This document shows positions 49,117 through 57,613 of a DNA stretch of 64,000 nucleotides, piece by piece. Position 1 is the stretch's first letter. The number at the start of each line of letters is the position of its first letter. The position numbers and the translations under genes are program-made. The DNA is taken from the NCBI RefSeq assembly GCF_039548895.1, contig NZ_JBCLVG010000003.1; one strand, written 5' to 3'. Origin of the DNA: Orlajensenia stereocauli (GTDB taxonomy: Bacteria > Actinomycetota > Actinomycetes > Actinomycetales > Microbacteriaceae). Under the pieces are notes generated by a model. It ran no database searches. It saw only the letters and a list, made by a program, of their open reading frames with translations, and was not told where the DNA came from.

Positions 49117-50496
49117 TCAGGCAGGCAACGAACGCAGCAGAGCGGTGTAGAAACGCTCCCCCCGTTCGAGGCTGTCGATCGAGACGTGCTCGTCGACGCC
49201 GTGGATCGAGGCGCGCTGAACCCCCGTCATCATGAGCGGTGCGAAGCGGTAGGTCGCGGGCGAGAAGCGGTGGAAGTGCCGCCCGTCCGTGGCCGACATC
49301 TGCACGTATGGAGCGGTGACGGCCTCGGGGTAGGCCACGCCCACAGCGTCGCGGATCAGCGCGAACTGGGCGTTCTCGGTCGACGACTCGGGCGACGGGT
49401 CATCCCCCTCGAGCACCGTCACCGTGATGTCGAGTCCGCGGACCAGGTGACGGATGCGGGCGACGGAAGTGGCGACGGTCTCACCGACGGCGATCCTGAT
49501 GTTGAGGGTGGCCGCGGCCTGCGACGGCAGCACATTCGCGGCGGTTCCCCCGTCGAGCATGGTGACGGCGACCGTCGTGCGCACCATGGCTCCGGCATCT
49601 CCGGCGAGCCTGGCGAACAGGCGGGCGGTCAGCGGGGGCACGGCCAGCAGCGCCGACACGATGGCGCGCGGCCGACCCGTCGTGTTCTCACGGAACACCC
49701 GGAACATCGTGCGCGCCGCCCTCGGGAAGTGCGGCCTGAAGCCGTGCCTGTTGATGCGGCGCACGGCGAGGGCGAGGCGCGTCGTCGCGGTCTCGCGCGG
49801 GGGAGCCGACGCGTGGCCCGGCTCGCCACGGGCGTCGAGGCGCACGGTGAGGGCGCCCTTCTCGGCCACGCCGACGACGGCCGTGACCAACGGGATGAAG
49901 GGGAGCGGGGCATCCGTCACGGCACCACCCTCGTCGAGCACGAGCCACGGACGGATGCCGCGACCCTTCAGCGTGCTCGCGATGGTCCTGGCGGCGTCGC
50001 CGAAGGTCTCCTCGTTGCCGCCGAAGGAGAGGTAGACGTCGCGCGCCGGCGTGAAGCCGGCGGCGAGGAGGTTCTCGACGGCGTCGAGGATGAGCACGAG
50101 CTCGCCCTTGTCGTCGAGGGTGCCGCGACCCCAGACGTACCCGCCGGCGACGGTGCCGTCGAAGGGCGGGTAGGTCCACGCGTCGCTCTCGTCGACCGGA
50201 ACCACGTCGTAGTGGGCCATGAGGATGAGGGGCTCGTTCGCGCTGCCGGCACCGGGGCCTCCGCTGCCGGCCCAGCGGTACAGCAGCCCGAAAGCGGTGA
50301 TCTTCTCGAAGGCGAGGTGCTCGTGCACGAGCGGGTACAACTCGCGGATGAGGGCCTCGACGGCCTCGAACGGCGCGTTCCCGCGGGTCTCGAGCTCGGC
50401 CGAGACCGTGGGCAGCTGCACCAGGCGGGAGAGCCTGTCGGCGATGCCGGGACGGGGAGATGCGGCGGGGGAGTCTGCGGCTGGCACGGGTTCCAC
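49117..50496 (-). CDS. M20-family metallopeptidase
   Basis: A 459-residue dizinc peptidase or deacylase of the M20 family. The metal and catalytic motifs appear in order: LILMAHYDVVPVDE (His ligand and Asp), GRGTLDDKGELVLIL (bridging Asp), GNEETFG (general base and ligand Glu), VLDEGGAV and, near the end, SIHGVDEHVSIDSL with the last His ligand. The dimerisation lid is between (GALTVRLDARGEPGHASAPPRETATTRLA). There is no signal peptide. It resembles carboxypeptidase PM20D1/CPS-type members that act on N-acyl amino acids or dipeptides. GTG at 50496 is the only good start; the 69-base gap to the MFS gene start at 49048 suggests separate or loosely linked expression. Confidence 0.9.
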   Translation of the reverse strand: MEPVPAADSPAASPRPGIADRLSRLVQLPTVSAELETRGNAPFEAVEALIRELYPLVHEHLAFEKITAFGLLYRWAGSGGPGAGSANEPLILMAHYDVVPVDESDAWTYPPFDGTVAGGYVWGRGTLDDKGELVLILDAVENLLAAGFTPARDVYLSFGGNEETFGDAARTIASTLKGRGIRPWLVLDEGGAVTDAPLPFIPLVTAVVGVAEKGALTVRLDARGEPGHASAPPRETATTRLALAVRRINRHGFRPHFPRAARTMFRVFRENTTGRPRAIVSALLAVPPLTARLFARLAGDAGAMVRTTVAVTMLDGGTAANVLPSQAAATLNIRIAVGETVATSVARIRHLVRGLDITVTVLEGDDPSPESSTENAQFALIRDAVGVAYPEAVTAPYVQMSATDGRHFHRFSPATYRFAPLMMTGVQRASIHGVDEHVSIDSLERGERFYTALLRSLPA

Positions 50497-50553
50497 CCTA
50501 GGCGGCAGCGCTCGGCGGTCGGGAACCCGAATCAGGCGGGAGTCGTCACCGAC

Positions 50554-50775
50554 TCAGGCGGGAGTGGAGAGGAGGGAGAACAGCAGGTAGCCGAGGCCGC
50601 CGACGGCCAGGACGGCGCCGAGCGTGCGCACGACGATCGACTCGATGCGCGCGAGCTTGGGCTGGAGCAGTCCGAGGGGGTTCAGGATGTCGGACATGTC
50701 ACCCGGGTCTCCGAGGCGTGACTGCGCCGCGGTTTCCTCGTCGGTGACGGTGGTGCGAAGTGGAGTAGGGCTCAC
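50554..50775 (-). CDS. Small single-pass membrane protein
   Basis: A 73-residue protein with a hydrophilic N-terminus (MSPTPLRTTVTDEETAAQSRLGDPGD), an amphipathic middle (LLQPKLARIESIVVRT) and one C-terminal membrane helix (LGAVLAVGGLGYLLFSLL). The topology suggests a tail-anchored protein. I do not know the family. ATG-type start at 50775 (GTG or ATG use could not be told from the product alone). Its stop lies in a duplicated ACTCCCGCCTGA-type sequence, and a GAGTCG-TCAC-CGACTC hairpin follows at 50541-50556, possibly the terminator. Confidence 0.55.
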   Translation of the reverse strand: MSPTPLRTTVTDEETAAQSRLGDPGDMSDILNPLGLLQPKLARIESIVVRTLGAVLAVGGLGYLLFSLLSTPA

Positions 50776-50999
50776 GTTTCAACGTTAACCACGGCGGTGC
50801 TCAGCCGACATTCCCCGTATGCGGGACAAATGGCGCGCGGATGCCCCCACAGTGCGGGGTCGCGCGCGATTCGTCGACGTGGTTCGGGGTACAGGGAGGC
50901 CATCCGTGTCGGCGCTTCTGCCGACCGGGGCGATTCGCTGGTGCGAACCGCCGGGGCCGTGCAGCGCCGATGTCGGTGGGCCGACGTACCGTCTCTTGC

Positions 51000-51248
51000 A
51001 TGAGCACCATCGAGATCAACACCCCAACGGAGGCCCGCCGCTTCGCGTGCCCCGACTGCCGCTCGGGTGCCACGGTGCAGATCATCTACGGCGTCCCCGA
51101 CGACGTGCTGCGCACGGCGGCCGACGAGGGCGACGTCGTGCTCGGCGGCTGGCTGACCGAGATCGACGCTCCCACCCGTCACTGCCGCGCCTGCGGCTCG
51201 GAGTGGGTCGACGCCGACGAGTACGTGGAGCGGTTGCACTCCTCCTGA
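51000..51248 (+). CDS. Small zinc-ribbon protein
   Basis: An 82-residue protein with two CxxC pairs, CPDC at about residue 17 and CRAC near 62, spaced as in a zinc ribbon; between them is a beta-rich and acidic stretch (VQIIYGVPDDVLRTAADEGDVVLGGWLTEID). ATG at 51000 (MSTIEINTPTEARRF) is the natural start; the open frame extends upstream, but that part has no family-like sequence. It may be a nucleic-acid or protein contact module; no function is assigned. It lies 27 bases before the MFS gene, which has its own -10 box. Confidence 0.7.
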   Translation: MSTIEINTPTEARRFACPDCRSGATVQIIYGVPDDVLRTAADEGDVVLGGWLTEIDAPTRHCRACGSEWVDADEYVERLHSS

Positions 51249-51262
51249 GTCGAACGCAGCCC

Positions 51263-51268
51263 TAGGCT
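51263..51268 (+). promoter_or_regulatory. -10 box of a probable leaderless MFS gene
   Basis: TAGGCT ends 7 bases before the ATG at 51276. The same hexamer with the same spacing precedes the GTG at 62993, which supports a leaderless-promoter reading of both. Confidence 0.5.
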
Positions 51269-51275
51269 GGACGTG

Positions 51276-52763
51276 ATGACGGATGCGCCGATCACGCAGA
51301 ACATCCCGCTCACGCCGCAGAAGCGGTGGCGAGCCTATTGGGTCTGCGTGGCTGTCGCCGCTCTCACCATCCTCGATCTCTCCAAGGTCAACGTGGCCCT
51401 GCCGTCGATCGAGAAGTCGTTCGGCGCGACTTCCACCGAACTGCAGCTGATCGTCTCGGGCTACGTCCTCGCCTTCGGCCTCACCCTGGTTCCGGCCGGT
51501 CGCTTCGGCGACGTCCGCTCGCGCAAGGCGTTCTTCATCGTCGGCCTCACGCTGTTCACCCTCGCCAGCGTCGCCTGCGCCCTGGCCCCCACCAGCACCT
51601 TCCTGCTCGTCGCCCGCCTCGTCCAGGGTGTGGCAGCCGGAATCCAGATGCCGCAGGTGCTCGGCCTCATCCAGCAGCTGTTCCCCGGGGCCGAGCGCGC
51701 CAAGGCGTTCGGCCTGTTCGGAGCGATGATCGGCATCGCCACCGCCGTCGGTCCGACGCTCGGCGGTCTGCTCATCGCCATCGGCGGGGAGAGCGACGGC
51801 TGGCGGCTGATCTTCTGGATCAACCTGCCCCTCGGGATTGCGGCTCTTGCGCTGGCGATCTGGCTGTTGCCCCAGACGAGGGAGAGATCGTCGCGGTCGG
51901 TCAGCATCGATCCCGTCGGGATCCTGCTGTTCGGCATCACGATCCTCGCCCTGATGTGGCCGTTCCTCCTCACCACCGGCGCGCCCACCGACGACCCGGC
52001 CCGCTGGTGGCTGCTCGTGGTCTTCGTGCTCGGAGTCACGGCGTTCATCGCCTGGGAGACGCGCTACGCCGCCGCTGGGCGGGATCCTCTGATCCCGCTG
52101 AAGCTGTTCCGCATCAGTTCGTTCCGCAACGGATCGGCCCTCATCGCCGTCTACTTCGCCGCGCTGCCATCGGCCTTCCTGCTCACGACGCTCTACCTGC
52201 AGCAGGGGCTCGGACTGGCTCCGGTGTTCGCCGGCATGGTGTCGATCGGTTTCGCGCTCACCAGTGCTCTCTCGTCGTGGCGCGGCGGCACTCTCGTCTC
52301 GCGCTACGGACGGGCGCTCGTGGTGTGGGGACTGGTCGGCGTGCTGCTGGGCGCCGGCCTGCTCGTGGCCGCGGCCATCCTGACCCCGCCTGAGCTCACG
52401 CCGTGGTTCATGGCGGCGGCCATGCTGGTCGCAGGCACCGGCGGTGGCTTCGTGGTCTCGCCGAACCAGACGCTGACGCTCCACGACATCCCCGTGCGTC
52501 AGGGCGGGCTCGCCGGTTCGGTGGGGCAGCTCGGCCAGCGCATCGGAACAGCCATCGGCACGGCCGTCGCCCTGTCGCTGTTCTACTCGACCATCTACCG
52601 GGAGAAGGACAGCGGCGAGAGCGACCTCACGCTCTACCACCACGCCTACGGCTACGGGATGCTGTCGGTCGCGTTGTTCATCGCCGTCGCGTTCGCCATC
52701 GCGGTGCTCGACCTCGGCTCGCGCCGCAGGCGGGGTGCGGCGGCGGGCGAGGACGCCGCTTAG
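51276..52763 (+). CDS. MFS multidrug exporter, DHA2 (EmrB/QacA) type
   Basis: A 495-residue exporter with about fourteen helices. Helix 1 carries ALTILDLSKVNVALPSIEKSFGAT, the DHA2 motif D1 in which LD..IVNVALP is typical. Motif A is GRFGDVRSRKAFF, motif B RLVQGVAAGIQMPQVLG, and motif C GPTLGGLLIA with GWRLIFWINLPLGI, which is characteristic of EmrB-type proteins. A mid-linker RDPLIPLKLFRISSFRNG matches the family. ATG at 51276 is chosen over GTG at 51273 because of the -10 spacing. The stop overlaps the convergent TspO-like gene by four bases. The substrate is unknown. Confidence 0.9.
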   Translation: MTDAPITQNIPLTPQKRWRAYWVCVAVAALTILDLSKVNVALPSIEKSFGATSTELQLIVSGYVLAFGLTLVPAGRFGDVRSRKAFFIVGLTLFTLASVACALAPTSTFLLVARLVQGVAAGIQMPQVLGLIQQLFPGAERAKAFGLFGAMIGIATAVGPTLGGLLIAIGGESDGWRLIFWINLPLGIAALALAIWLLPQTRERSSRSVSIDPVGILLFGITILALMWPFLLTTGAPTDDPARWWLLVVFVLGVTAFIAWETRYAAAGRDPLIPLKLFRISSFRNGSALIAVYFAALPSAFLLTTLYLQQGLGLAPVFAGMVSIGFALTSALSSWRGGTLVSRYGRALVVWGLVGVLLGAGLLVAAAILTPPELTPWFMAAAMLVAGTGGGFVVSPNQTLTLHDIPVRQGGLAGSVGQLGQRIGTAIGTAVALSLFYSTIYREKDSGESDLTLYHHAYGYGMLSVALFIAVAFAIAVLDLGSRRRRGAAAGEDAA

Positions 52764-53596
52764 ACCATTGTCGCGGCCGGGACCCTGTCGGGGTCCTCCG
52801 TGGTCGCACGCAATCGCGCCACGATGGTCACGATCACGATGACGACCACGGCGGTGATCGCGGCCATGGCCGTCGGAGTCGACATCAGGTCGCCCGTGAG
52901 GCGGGCGATCGCGACCCAGGCGATGCCCCAGCAGAGTGAGGCCGTCGGAGCGAGCCTGCCCTCACCCCGGAGCGCCAGCCCGATGCCGATCAGGCCGGCG
53001 ACGGCGATGACGATCACGCCCCACACGTCGGGCTCGAGGCCGAATCCGTCGAAGCCGACGGCGACGAGACCGGCCGTGATGTTCGCGACTGTCGCGATGG
53101 TGACCCACCCGAGGTAGAGCCCGATGGTGCCGTCGGTGATGATGGCGTCGATCACCCCGTCTCCGCGGTACCGCCTGGCCAGCAGGAAGCAGCGGATGAG
53201 CACCAGGAGCAGAGCGATGATGATGGGGATGCTCAGCAAGAGCTGGTCGAACTGGATGCTGAGGATCCACGCCGCGTTCAGGATGAGCGACGCCGCGATC
53301 CAGTAACCGAGCCTGCGCTGGCGCTCGGCCGTGCGCTGCGCCGGGAAGAACTGCCAGACGGCGTAGGCGAGCAGCCCGGCGTAGATGACGCTCCAGATGC
53401 TGAATGCGCCCGAGCCGGGTGCGACCACCGTGGCGTCCGCTGCGAGGGCTCCGCCGGCGGCATCCTGGATCGGGGTTCCGCCAGCAGCACCCGAACCGAT
53501 GAATGAGCCCACGACGGCGATGACGGCGCTCACCGCCACGGTGATCATGCGGGCGTAGTCGCTCCCCGTCGCCGATTGCTGTGTCTGCGGTGCCAT
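52760..53596 (-). CDS. TspO/MBR-related membrane protein
   Basis: A 278-residue integral membrane protein with seven or eight hydrophobic segments. The core FSIWSVIYAGLLAYAVWQFFPAQR, YWIAASLILNAAWILSIQF and DGTIGLYLGWVTIATVANITAGL follows the tryptophan-rich sensory protein pattern (W..IY.., N..W, Y..W...A). Classical TspO has five helices and about 160 residues, so this longer form with extra C-terminal helices belongs to an extended actinobacterial branch. TspO proteins bind tetrapyrroles and sterols; no ligand is claimed here. ATG at 53596 has a GGGGAGAA ribosome site. It is convergent with the MFS gene. A GCATCCGT...ACGGATGC stem (53652-53677) precedes it. Confidence 0.6.
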   Translation of the reverse strand: MAPQTQQSATGSDYARMITVAVSAVIAVVGSFIGSGAAGGTPIQDAAGGALAADATVVAPGSGAFSIWSVIYAGLLAYAVWQFFPAQRTAERQRRLGYWIAASLILNAAWILSIQFDQLLLSIPIIIALLLVLIRCFLLARRYRGDGVIDAIITDGTIGLYLGWVTIATVANITAGLVAVGFDGFGLEPDVWGVIVIAVAGLIGIGLALRGEGRLAPTASLCWGIAWVAIARLTGDLMSTPTAMAAITAVVVIVIVTIVARLRATTEDPDRVPAATMV

Positions 53597-53732
53597 GGTT
53601 CTCCCCGTCGTCTACCCGGGTTCCAGCGTAGGGCGCGTACCCCGTTCAGGGGGCATCCGTTCAGTGAATACACGGATGCGGTGAGCCTCCTCAGGCGCCG
53701 CCGTCCCCCGCGAGGTCGACGCCAGACGAGCG

Positions 53733-54659
53733 TCAGCGACCGACCGTGAGTGCGATGGCGCGGTGGTCCGATCCGTTGGCGTCGAGCACGTGAACGGATG
53801 CGGCGTCGATTCCGCGCGTCAGAGCGTGGTCGAGCGCCACCAAGGGGATCCCGGCCGACCACGTGAACGGGAACCCCGCCGTGTCGGTGCGCACCAGGGG
53901 TGCCTCATCCGTCACCGGAACGAGCATGTGGTCGTCGGTGGAGGTGTTGAAGTCGCCGATCACGACGAGGCGCTTCGACGTGTCATCGGCGAGGGTGCCG
54001 GCGAGGTTCTCGAGCATCCGGTCGCGATCCTCGTGTTCGCCAGGGCGGAAGGAGGCGAGGTGCACGGCGAAGAGCCGGGTGACTCCCTGCGCTGTGTCGA
54101 CGTCGACGCTGAGGGCGCGCTTCCAGCCGAGGCCGAGGTCGAGTCGCTGCCCGTTCGAGAGTTCCGTCGTGCTCCAGACGCCCACGGTGCCGGCGACGAA
54201 CGAGTACGGGTAGCGCTCGGCGAGGGCGGTTGCGACGGTGTCACGGATGTCGGCGCTGAGCTCCTGCAGCACGATCACGTCGGGCTGGTCGTCGGCGAGG
54301 GCGCTGACCATGGCCGCGGCGTCGCCATTGCCGGCCTCGAGGTTCTCGCTGACGATCGTGGTCGTCTCGGCCGTGGCGGCCACGGCCGGAACGGGGAGGG
54401 CGGCGGGCAGCACGACGAAGCACCACGCCAGCGCTGCGGCGCCGGCTCCGATGAACGCCGCCGGCGTTCGCGCGATGATCGCCCCGACGAGCAGCGCGAT
54501 CACGATGACGCCCAGCCAGGGGAATGCGGCCTCGACGAGTGAGAGTGTTCCCGCGAAGCCGGGCAGCGCCCGATGGAAGACCAACAGCGCTGCGAGCACC
54601 AGACCCCACACGAGCACTGAGACTCCACGCGCTGTGCGTCGGCGGGCGCGTGTGGTCAT
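53733..54659 (-). CDS. Membrane endonuclease/exonuclease/phosphatase-fold protein
   Basis: A 308-residue protein. The first 90 residues hold three hydrophobic helices (VSVLVWGLVLAALLVFH, FPWLGVIVIALLVGAIIA, AFIGAGAAALAWCFVVLPAALP). The rest is an EEP-superfamily phosphoesterase domain outside or at the membrane: IVSENLEAGNGDAAAMVSALADDQPDVIVLQELS (Asn and catalytic Glu), LFAVHLAS, VVIGDFNTSTDD, and LDHALTRG with the terminal GSDHRAIALTV (Asp-His pair). The active-site residues are complete, so it should hydrolyse a phosphodiester, possibly extracellular DNA or lipid. ATG at 54659. The 129-base gap to the sugar transporter gene upstream shows no clear promoter. Confidence 0.85.
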   Translation of the reverse strand: MTTRARRRTARGVSVLVWGLVLAALLVFHRALPGFAGTLSLVEAAFPWLGVIVIALLVGAIIARTPAAFIGAGAAALAWCFVVLPAALPVPAVAATAETTTIVSENLEAGNGDAAAMVSALADDQPDVIVLQELSADIRDTVATALAERYPYSFVAGTVGVWSTTELSNGQRLDLGLGWKRALSVDVDTAQGVTRLFAVHLASFRPGEHEDRDRMLENLAGTLADDTSKRLVVIGDFNTSTDDHMLVPVTDEAPLVRTDTAGFPFTWSAGIPLVALDHALTRGIDAASVHVLDANGSDHRAIALTVGR

Positions 54660-54788
54660 CGGTCGATCATGGCAGCACCGGATGCCGCGAAAGTGAACGA
54701 CAGCTGAGTGCGGGCTGCGCGCCCGGGAACGCAGCGAGAGTCGAGCGCGCTGCGAGCGCCCGACCCTCGGAGTACTGCGTGACTGTCT

Positions 54789-56279
54789 CTACAGCTTGGC
54801 CGTGACCTCCGACTTGCCGCGCTTGGGCTTGGACGCGAAGGTGACCTCGGCCTCCTCGAGCGCCATGCCACGGGTCTCCGGGATCTTGAAGAACACGAAG
54901 ATGCCCGAGAGCAGGGCGAACGCCGCGTACATGCCGTAGGTGAAGGTGAGCGAGAACGCCGCCAGCGCGGGGAACGACACCGTGATGAGGAAGTTCGCGA
55001 TCCACTGCGCTGCAGCGGCGAGGCCGAGGGCCTTGCCACGGATGCGGCTCGGGAAGATCTCGCCGAGAAGCACCCACACGATCGGGCCCCACGAGGCACC
55101 GAAGGAGATGACGAAGATGTTGGCTGCGACGAGCGCGATCGGGCCCCAGGCATCCGGCAACGAGACCTCGCCGTTCGATCCCGTGACGGCGAACGAGAAC
55201 GCCAGCGCCATCGCGCCCAGAGAGAGGAACATGCCGGCGGAGCCGGCGAGCAGGATCGGACGGCGACCGAGGCGGTCGACGAGGAGGATGGCGACGACGG
55301 TGACGGCGACGTTGGTGATCGACGTGATGACGCTGATGAGCAGCGAGTCGGACTCAGCGAATCCGACGGCCTTCCACAGGGTCGTCGAGTAGTAGAAGAT
55401 CACGTTGATGCCGACGAACTGCTGGAAGATCGACAGGGTCAGACCGATCCACACGATGGGCTTGAGGCCGAACGCCTTGCCGCGCAGGGTGGCCTTCTCG
55501 CCTTCCTTGTCCTCGTCGATCGCCTTCTGGATGTCCTCGACGGCACGGTCGAGATCGTCGGCTTCGACGAGGGTGGAGAAGATCTCGCGCGCCTCGTCGG
55601 TGCGGCCCTTGGTGAGCAGGTACCGCGGTGACTCCGGCAGTCGCAGGGCGATCACGCCGTAGACGACGGCCGGGATGGCGCCGACGAGGAACATCCAGCG
55701 CCAGGCCTCGAGCCCGAGCCACAGCACCTCGTCAGCGCCGCCGGCGACACCCGCGAGGAGGGCGTCCGACAGCAGCGCGGCGAAGATACCGATCGTGATG
55801 GCGAGCTGCTGCAGCGAGGCCAGGCCACCACGGATCTGCCGAGGCGCGATCTCGGCGATGTAGGCAGGGGCGACGACAGAGGCGATACCGATGCCGAGAC
55901 CGCCGACGACCCGCCAGAGGGCGAGGTCCCAGACGGAGAAGGCGAGGCCGGCGCCGATCGAGCTGACGAAGAAGAGCACGGCACCGAGGAGCATGACCTT
56001 GAGGCGGCCCCAGCGGTCGGCGAGAGTTCCGGCGAGGTACGCGCCGAGGGCGCAGCCGAGAAGGGCGATGGCGACGGTGAAGCCCGTGATGACGTCGTTG
56101 AGGCCGAAGTCCTGCTGGATCGAGTCGACGGCGCCGTTGATAACCGACGAGTCGAAACCGAACAGGAATCCACCGACGGCAGCCGAGACCGCGAGGCCTA
56201 TCGCCCTGCGTCGATACTTGCCGGTCGGGGCCTTGCCGCTCGTCTCCGTGGACTTGGCACCCTCATTGGAAGTCGTCAC
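54789..56279 (-). CDS. Sugar-porter-family MFS transporter
   Basis: A 496-residue sugar/proton symporter of the major facilitator superfamily. All sugar-porter signatures are present: GGFLFGFDSSVINGA in helix 1, GTLADRWGRLKVMLLG (motif A), VVAPAYIAEIAPRQIRGGLASLQQLAITIGI, the PESPRYLLTKGR motif in the central loop, QQFVGINVIFYYST in helix 7, DRLGRRPILL and the C-terminal FKIPETRGMALEE. The substrate is probably a pentose, hexose or polyol. GTG at 56279 (VTTSNEG) with AAGGGGAGA upstream is chosen over TTG at 56294. It has no sugar enzyme or regulator beside it, so regulation cannot be inferred. Confidence 0.93.
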   Translation of the reverse strand: MTTSNEGAKSTETSGKAPTGKYRRRAIGLAVSAAVGGFLFGFDSSVINGAVDSIQQDFGLNDVITGFTVAIALLGCALGAYLAGTLADRWGRLKVMLLGAVLFFVSSIGAGLAFSVWDLALWRVVGGLGIGIASVVAPAYIAEIAPRQIRGGLASLQQLAITIGIFAALLSDALLAGVAGGADEVLWLGLEAWRWMFLVGAIPAVVYGVIALRLPESPRYLLTKGRTDEAREIFSTLVEADDLDRAVEDIQKAIDEDKEGEKATLRGKAFGLKPIVWIGLTLSIFQQFVGINVIFYYSTTLWKAVGFAESDSLLISVITSITNVAVTVVAILLVDRLGRRPILLAGSAGMFLSLGAMALAFSFAVTGSNGEVSLPDAWGPIALVAANIFVISFGASWGPIVWVLLGEIFPSRIRGKALGLAAAAQWIANFLITVSFPALAAFSLTFTYGMYAAFALLSGIFVFFKIPETRGMALEEAEVTFASKPKRGKSEVTAKL

Positions 56280-56475
56280 GACTCTCCCCTTCAATCGTTC
56301 CGGCGCGCTCGTCTGGGCGTGCTCGTGTCAGCTGCGCACTGCTGATGCGTGGACGTGGCTGAGCGGAGATTCATACGGACAGCAGACGGCTTCTTCGGCA
56401 TCATCAGGTCCTCGGCTCGCACAGGAGCCGCCCTCTCCACGGCATCCATCGTATGCCCGCGTGAGGTTGCCGAGG

Positions 56476-57222
56476 TCAACTGGGGGGAGGGTTGACAACG
56501 GCGGTTCGGGCGCGCTCGATCGCGGCGATGCCGAAGAGGCATCCGGCGATCACGAGAACAGCGCCCGGCAGATAGCCGGTGCCGATGGGGGAGTCGTGGG
56601 AGGCGAGGAACAGGTTCGACAGGATCACGAACTCGGCGATCTGACTGCCGAGAACAAGCCCGAGAGCGAGCACGCCCCAGGCCAGGCGACCGCGGTGCGG
56701 CGGGGAGAGCAGGAGCAGGACGATGGAGGCGACGACCGGGGCGAGGAGTGCGATGAGGCCGAGAACGGATGCCGGAACCCAGCCGAGCACGCCGAGGGTG
56801 GCATCCGTCAGCGCCGCCAGAAGCTGACCGGTGCCGATGACGGCGCCCGATGCCGCTGCCACGAGGCAGGCGACCAGGGCTGTGCGCGACGCTGCAGCCC
56901 AGGACGCCCACAGCAGCCAGAAGCCCGTCATCACGAACGAGGCGAGGGCGGCGAGCACGACGGCGCCGAGGATCGGCTCGAACGGCGCGCTCACGATTCC
57001 GTAGTCGCGCAGGTGGTCCTGCGCCTCGACGCAGGCCAGGGAGTCGAGGTCGACGACGCACGGCTGCCATCTGATGCTGGCGGCGAGGATGAGGGCGGTT
57101 CCGGCGACCACGAGGAGGATGGCGGTCGGGGCCCACGGGGCGCGGGATGCCGAGCGCTGCGGGATCACCGCCGTCGCCGAGCCAGCCGAGCCAGCCGGGT
57201 CCGGCGCCGCCATCGCCGTCAC
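56476..57222 (-). CDS. Multi-pass membrane protein of unknown function
   Basis: I do not recognise this 248-residue protein. It has about seven hydrophobic helices, including APTAILLVVAGTALILAAS, PILGAVVLAALASFVMTGFWLLWASW, TALVACLVAAASGAVIGTGQLLAAL, WVPASVLGLIALLAPVVASIVLLLL and YLPGAVLVIAGCLFGIAAI. A short loop with two Cys residues (RWQPCVVDLDSLACVEAQDHL, about 52-72) follows helix 1 and may be disulfide-bonded outside. The start overlaps the stop of the small gene at 57219-57428 (ATGA), so they are coupled. The 180-base gap before the sugar transporter holds nothing I can name. Confidence 0.7.
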   Translation of the reverse strand: MTAMAAPDPAGSAGSATAVIPQRSASRAPWAPTAILLVVAGTALILAASIRWQPCVVDLDSLACVEAQDHLRDYGIVSAPFEPILGAVVLAALASFVMTGFWLLWASWAAASRTALVACLVAAASGAVIGTGQLLAALTDATLGVLGWVPASVLGLIALLAPVVASIVLLLLSPPHRGRLAWGVLALGLVLGSQIAEFVILSNLFLASHDSPIGTGYLPGAVLVIAGCLFGIAAIERARTAVVNPPPS

Positions 57223-57428
57223 CGCCGCCGGGCGTCGACGGCCAGAGCGCCGATGCCCGTGACGAACACGGGGAAGGCGGCCAGGACCAGCAGGAAGGCG
57301 ATCTCCGTGCCCGTCATGACGATGGCTATCCCGGCGATGGCCGCGATGACCGACGACGCCACACAGAGCACACCGATGACGGCGGCCAGCGAGATCGAGC
57401 GCGGCATCCGCGTGTCACGTGCTCCCAT
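57219..57428 (-). CDS. Small two-helix membrane protein
   Basis: A 69-residue protein (MGARDTRMPRSISL...) with two hydrophobic segments, AAVIGVLCVASSVIAAIAGIAIVMTG and IAFLLVLAAFPVFVTGIGAL, and a basic end DARRR. ATG at 57428 is preferred; an ATG at 57473 would add 15 polar residues. Its stop overlaps the start of the larger membrane protein, so the two are likely partners in the membrane. No family is recognised. Confidence 0.6.
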   Translation of the reverse strand: MGARDTRMPRSISLAAVIGVLCVASSVIAAIAGIAIVMTGTEIAFLLVLAAFPVFVTGIGALAVDARRR

Positions 57429-57510
57429 GGCACGAGTCTGGCCTGATCTCGCCATCGGCGACAGGGCGTTCAAGTGAACTCTTGAACGCGTCGACGCTGT
57501 GACCCTACTG

Positions 57511-57607
57511 GTGCGCTTCGGGCGGTCGCTGCGCTCGGCCCTCAGCGAGCGGGAACTCCTCCCTTGCTCGCTGAGGGCCGGACGAAGTCCGCGCCCGAAG
57601 CGCAGCC
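57511..57607. repeat. Inverted pair of dispersed palindromic repeats (D and D')
   Basis: D (57511-57553, ending GGCCCTCAGCGAGCGGG) runs in reverse and D' (57566-57607, GCTCGCTGAGGGCCGGACGA...) forward, about 12 bases apart and mutually complementary. The pair lies between the ABC exporter stop and the start of the small membrane protein gene. Confidence 0.7.
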
Positions 57608-57613
57608 AGACCG

